Shown: piece by piece, positions 37,759-40,268 of the stretch
Layout of the letters: every line of letters begins with the position of its first letter
Numbering within the stretch: the stretch's first letter is position 1
Source of the DNA: Reclinomonas americana ATCC 50394
Lineage: Eukaryota > Jakobida > Jakobea > Jakobida
DNA: 40,268 nt
Direction: 5' to 3'
Assembly (NCBI GenBank): GCA_048213135.1
Contig: PS015129.1
Span: 79,369 to 119,636 of the forward strand
Program-made: the position numbers and the translations under genes
The notes under the pieces: generated by a model
The model's input: the letters and a program-made list of their open reading frames with translations, nothing else
Told to the model about the DNA's origin: nothing
The model's database searches: none

Positions 37759-39911
37759 ATGGCCGACAGTGAGCGGAAAGCCAGAGGGCCTCGTTCAGCA
37801 CTCTCACAGAGCGTCGATGCGGGTGTGCGTGCAGCACAGACTCGCTCAGCTGCACTGCTCCCACCGGTGCCATTCACGCCCACGGGCAAGCTGATTGACA
37901 TTTCGCACACGGGCCAGTGGCAGATGATTACTGACTCGAGTTGCGTGAAGAGAAGGATGAGGAGAACGAGGAGGAGCTTTGTGTGTTTGTGAGAGGAGAG
38001 AGTGAGATCGGTGTGAGCAAAGGAGAGGCGACGAAAACGAATGTCAGAGACGACTTGGTATCGTGCGCGCACACACACACCTGCACGTGCACGTCGAGAG
38101 GAACACCCTCCTGTCGCCCGTGACACCCTGTGAGCGATCGCACTCACTCGCTTCCTCTTGTCAGATCTGTTGTCGCCGGAGCCGTCGCACCGATCGCTCT
38201 CCAGCAGTCGACGAGGCGACGGATCGCCTTCGTTTGTGTCGTTCCGCGGACCCGACGATGCGCTGCTGTCACTGTCGTTTGGCGACACGGGCACTCCTCG
38301 ATTTGCCACGCGTGATTTGCGCGTTGCCGAGGACATTCTGGGATCCACCGACCCGTGGACCGAGGAAGACGACGGCGGCCGTGAATCGTCCAAGATGGTG
38401 AGCGCGTGATAGTAGGCGAGATGCCGATCGTAGAATCGCGCTCATCGCTTCCCCTGCTGCCTCGCAGTTCGACAGCAACACCAAGCCCGGTCGCCTGCTT
38501 CTCGACACGCCGCCCGGCTCCAACGACGACAGCAGTGGCACATCGGATCTGTCGTGCTCGACGGCCTCGTTTGATGGTCAAGAACCGTTGCCGAGCGTAC
38601 GCAATCGCGTGGCTGAGCGCGGAGACGACGAGCTGATTACGATTGTCGGCAAGCCGCCGCGAACACCGACTGGCGCACGACCGACCAATGTGCCGGTGCA
38701 ACCCAAGTGAGTTCTCTCCGTTCCGTTCCGCTCCGCAGTCATCTTTCCTTTCTCTCTCTCACACACACACACACCGCGGTGCAGAGGCATCCCCATGCTC
38801 ATCACGCCAACATCGCCAACGCAATCGCCAGTGCCGCCACTGGTGCTGTCGTCCAAGCCGGTCATCACCCCGCCCAACATGTCCATGGACTGGACGCCGG
38901 TGATCTCGTCGGCTCTGCCGTCGACGCACAGCACCGTGCGTGAGATGGTGCCGGCACATCTGGCACCGTCGCCGATCCAGCACGTCCCGGTCGACGTGAC
39001 AGGCGAACCGGATTCGGAGGCCGATTCCGAGGCTGACGAGTCAGCCACAGAGTCGAGTGTGGTCGACTTTGAGGAGGCGATGCGCAGTGGCCCCGCGCAG
39101 CAGGTGGTGGTCACTGGGTTGACCATGCGCGATGTGATTTTGCTGGCTGGCCCAGCCGCCGATCGTGTGATTTTGCACCGACGCGGCGAGCAGCTGGAGG
39201 TCGAATTGCCGCATGCCGACGGCGACAAGTGTCGCACCACTGTCACCATCGGCCAGGAGCAGGCCGGTGGCGAGCAGGCCGCTCAGATGCAGCTGCAGGC
39301 AGCGGCAGCGGCGGCAGCAGGAGGGTCAGAGGACCACGATGCTGATGCCGAGGAAAGCGACGACATTGATGACGACACGGAGCGCGCACCTGCCTCGGCG
39401 ACACGTGCCGTGCGCTTTGTCGATGAGCAGGTGGCGGTCACCGACTCGGCCTCCCGTCGACGCCGGCAGCAACCGATTGTTGAGAGGCCGCAACAGCAGC
39501 AGCAGCAGCAGCACCAGCAGCCGAGGCGGCAGTCGCCAACCGTGACAAAGGCAACCCAGCATGACGGAGATGGGGAGGAGGAGTCGAGCGTGATGCGCGG
39601 ACAGCGATGTTGCGTTTGGACAGCGTGGGCGATAGAGTGCGGTGGTGGAGGCTTGAGTGACTCACTCTTTGTCTTCTTGTCGCCGCTGCTGCTGCGCAGT
39701 GTTTACGTCGCCGACCACCCGCGCACACAAGGTGGAGCAGGAAGTGGAAGAAGAGTACGTGGTGACCGTGCGACGACGACCACGCCAGCGGTGGACCGCT
39801 GCCGCCATTGTGTGCGCCTTGGTGTGGGCTGTGGTCGTCATAATGCTTGCCCTCGTCTACTATACCATGTCGCGCGAACCGATGTACCTCTCGTCAGGCT
39901 TTGCTGACTGA
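37759..39911 (+). CDS. Tail-anchored membrane protein of unknown function (562 aa)
   Basis: Five exons join in frame: 37759-37939, 38165-38397, 38468-38706, 38785-39608, 39700-39911 (TGA). The first 250 residues are Ser/Pro/Thr-rich and probably disordered (for example SPTQSPVPPLVL). A more ordered segment follows around VVVTGLTMRDVILLAGPAAD and RVILHRRGEQLEVELPHADG. Then come acidic and Gln-rich runs, and near the end one hydrophobic helix AAIVCALVWAVVVIMLALVY flanked by RRRPRQRW on one side and a 14-residue tail ending SSGFAD on the other. That places it as a C-terminally anchored protein with a cytosolic body, in ER or mitochondrial outer membrane. No family recognised. Two introns start GTTGCGT (37940, 39609), and both joins keep frame. 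Confidence 0.75.
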
Positions 39912-40268
39912 TGCGTGAGGTGCTCGTGTGAGTGAGAGTGTCCGTGGTCGTGTTTTCTCTCTCTATTTCTTTCGCTCTGTGTGTGTGTTTCCGTGAATGT
40001 GTGTGTATGTGCAATACTCCCTCGCCGTCTATCTCCTGCTGCAACGACAAGTAGAGGCAGTGAAGGCCAGTGTGCGTGAGGGTACAACGCATCTCATTTT
40101 ATACTTTACAATTCGCGATCGCGTTGACCTGCGGCCTTTCTTGCCGCCGTCCGCAACACCTACACACATTGGGGGGCGACAAAAAGAGTCAGCACACGCG
40201 CAATCGATCTGCGAAGGGTGCCAACACCAGACGCACCGCACTCAGCACAGGATCGCTTCCCCACGCGG
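39912..40268. other. Downstream flank, no gene seen
   Basis: GT/CA-rich sequence after the last stop. ATTTTATACTTTACAATTCG near 40095-40114 is the AT-richest stretch and may belong to a 3' end. No open frame with convincing composition. Confidence 0.4.

Overview
The window is nuclear DNA from a GC-rich, very intron-dense eukaryote, most likely a free-living protist. I modelled about 100 spliceosomal introns by eye. Most are 45-90 nt long, end in AG and carry a CTCAC/CTGAC-like branch site 10-25 nt before it. TAA, TAG and TGA all end genes, so the code looks standard. I do not assign a taxon. Six runs of N mark assembly gaps (1831-2234, 3644-3663, 11794-12424, 13216-13598, 15163-15371, 18475-18741) and several genes break at them. 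Gene features below are given as start-to-stop spans, with exons listed in the evidence.

Layout. 1-3480 is hard to read: a possible small minus-strand membrane protein, a plus-strand coiled-coil 3' exon, tandem repeats, gaps and the 3' end of a minus-strand helical-repeat gene. 3817-5119 is the 3' part of a TTC1-like TPR co-chaperone. 5431-10768 is a complete 23-exon SPATA20/DUF255 thioredoxin-like gene (790 aa). 12441-12661 is the start of a minus-strand gene with a mitochondrial-type leader. 13672-15074 is the first half of a type I (bacterial-type) glutamine synthetase. 15981-16264 encodes a 67-aa Gly/Ala-rich protein on the minus strand. 17231-22448 holds two head-to-head Rh-family ammonium transporters, each with an unusual N-terminal coiled-coil extension.

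22724-27514 holds the most striking content: two tandem paralogues with the order UBA-like domain, Pro/Ala linker and coiled coil, ubiquitin-like domain, then an endosialidase-type intramolecular chaperone (peptidase S74/ICA) domain with its Ser-Lys dyad. The predicted self-cleavage point falls exactly at the C-terminus of the ubiquitin-like fold, leaving a tail ...QRIRG or ...QRIAG that resembles ubiquitin's ...LRLRGG. This suggests a ubiquitin-like protein matured by its own cis-acting protease rather than by a separate enzyme. To my knowledge this is undescribed.

27625-28704 is an intronless seven-blade WD40 gene. It is divergent from a complete 21-exon exportin-T gene (28798-34011), followed after 53 bp by a THUMPD1/TAN1 tRNA-acetylation adaptor (34065-35663), an ORC6 origin-recognition subunit with a long disordered tail (35729-37548), and a tail-anchored protein of unknown function (37759-39911).

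Functional links. The glutamine synthetase and the two Rh channels form a possible ammonium-assimilation neighbourhood. Exportin-T and THUMPD1 are adjacent tRNA-biology genes. A second genome-level signal is that at least 28 introns start with GTTGCG, alongside the usual GTGCGT/GTGAGT donors, and the resulting reading frames join cleanly.
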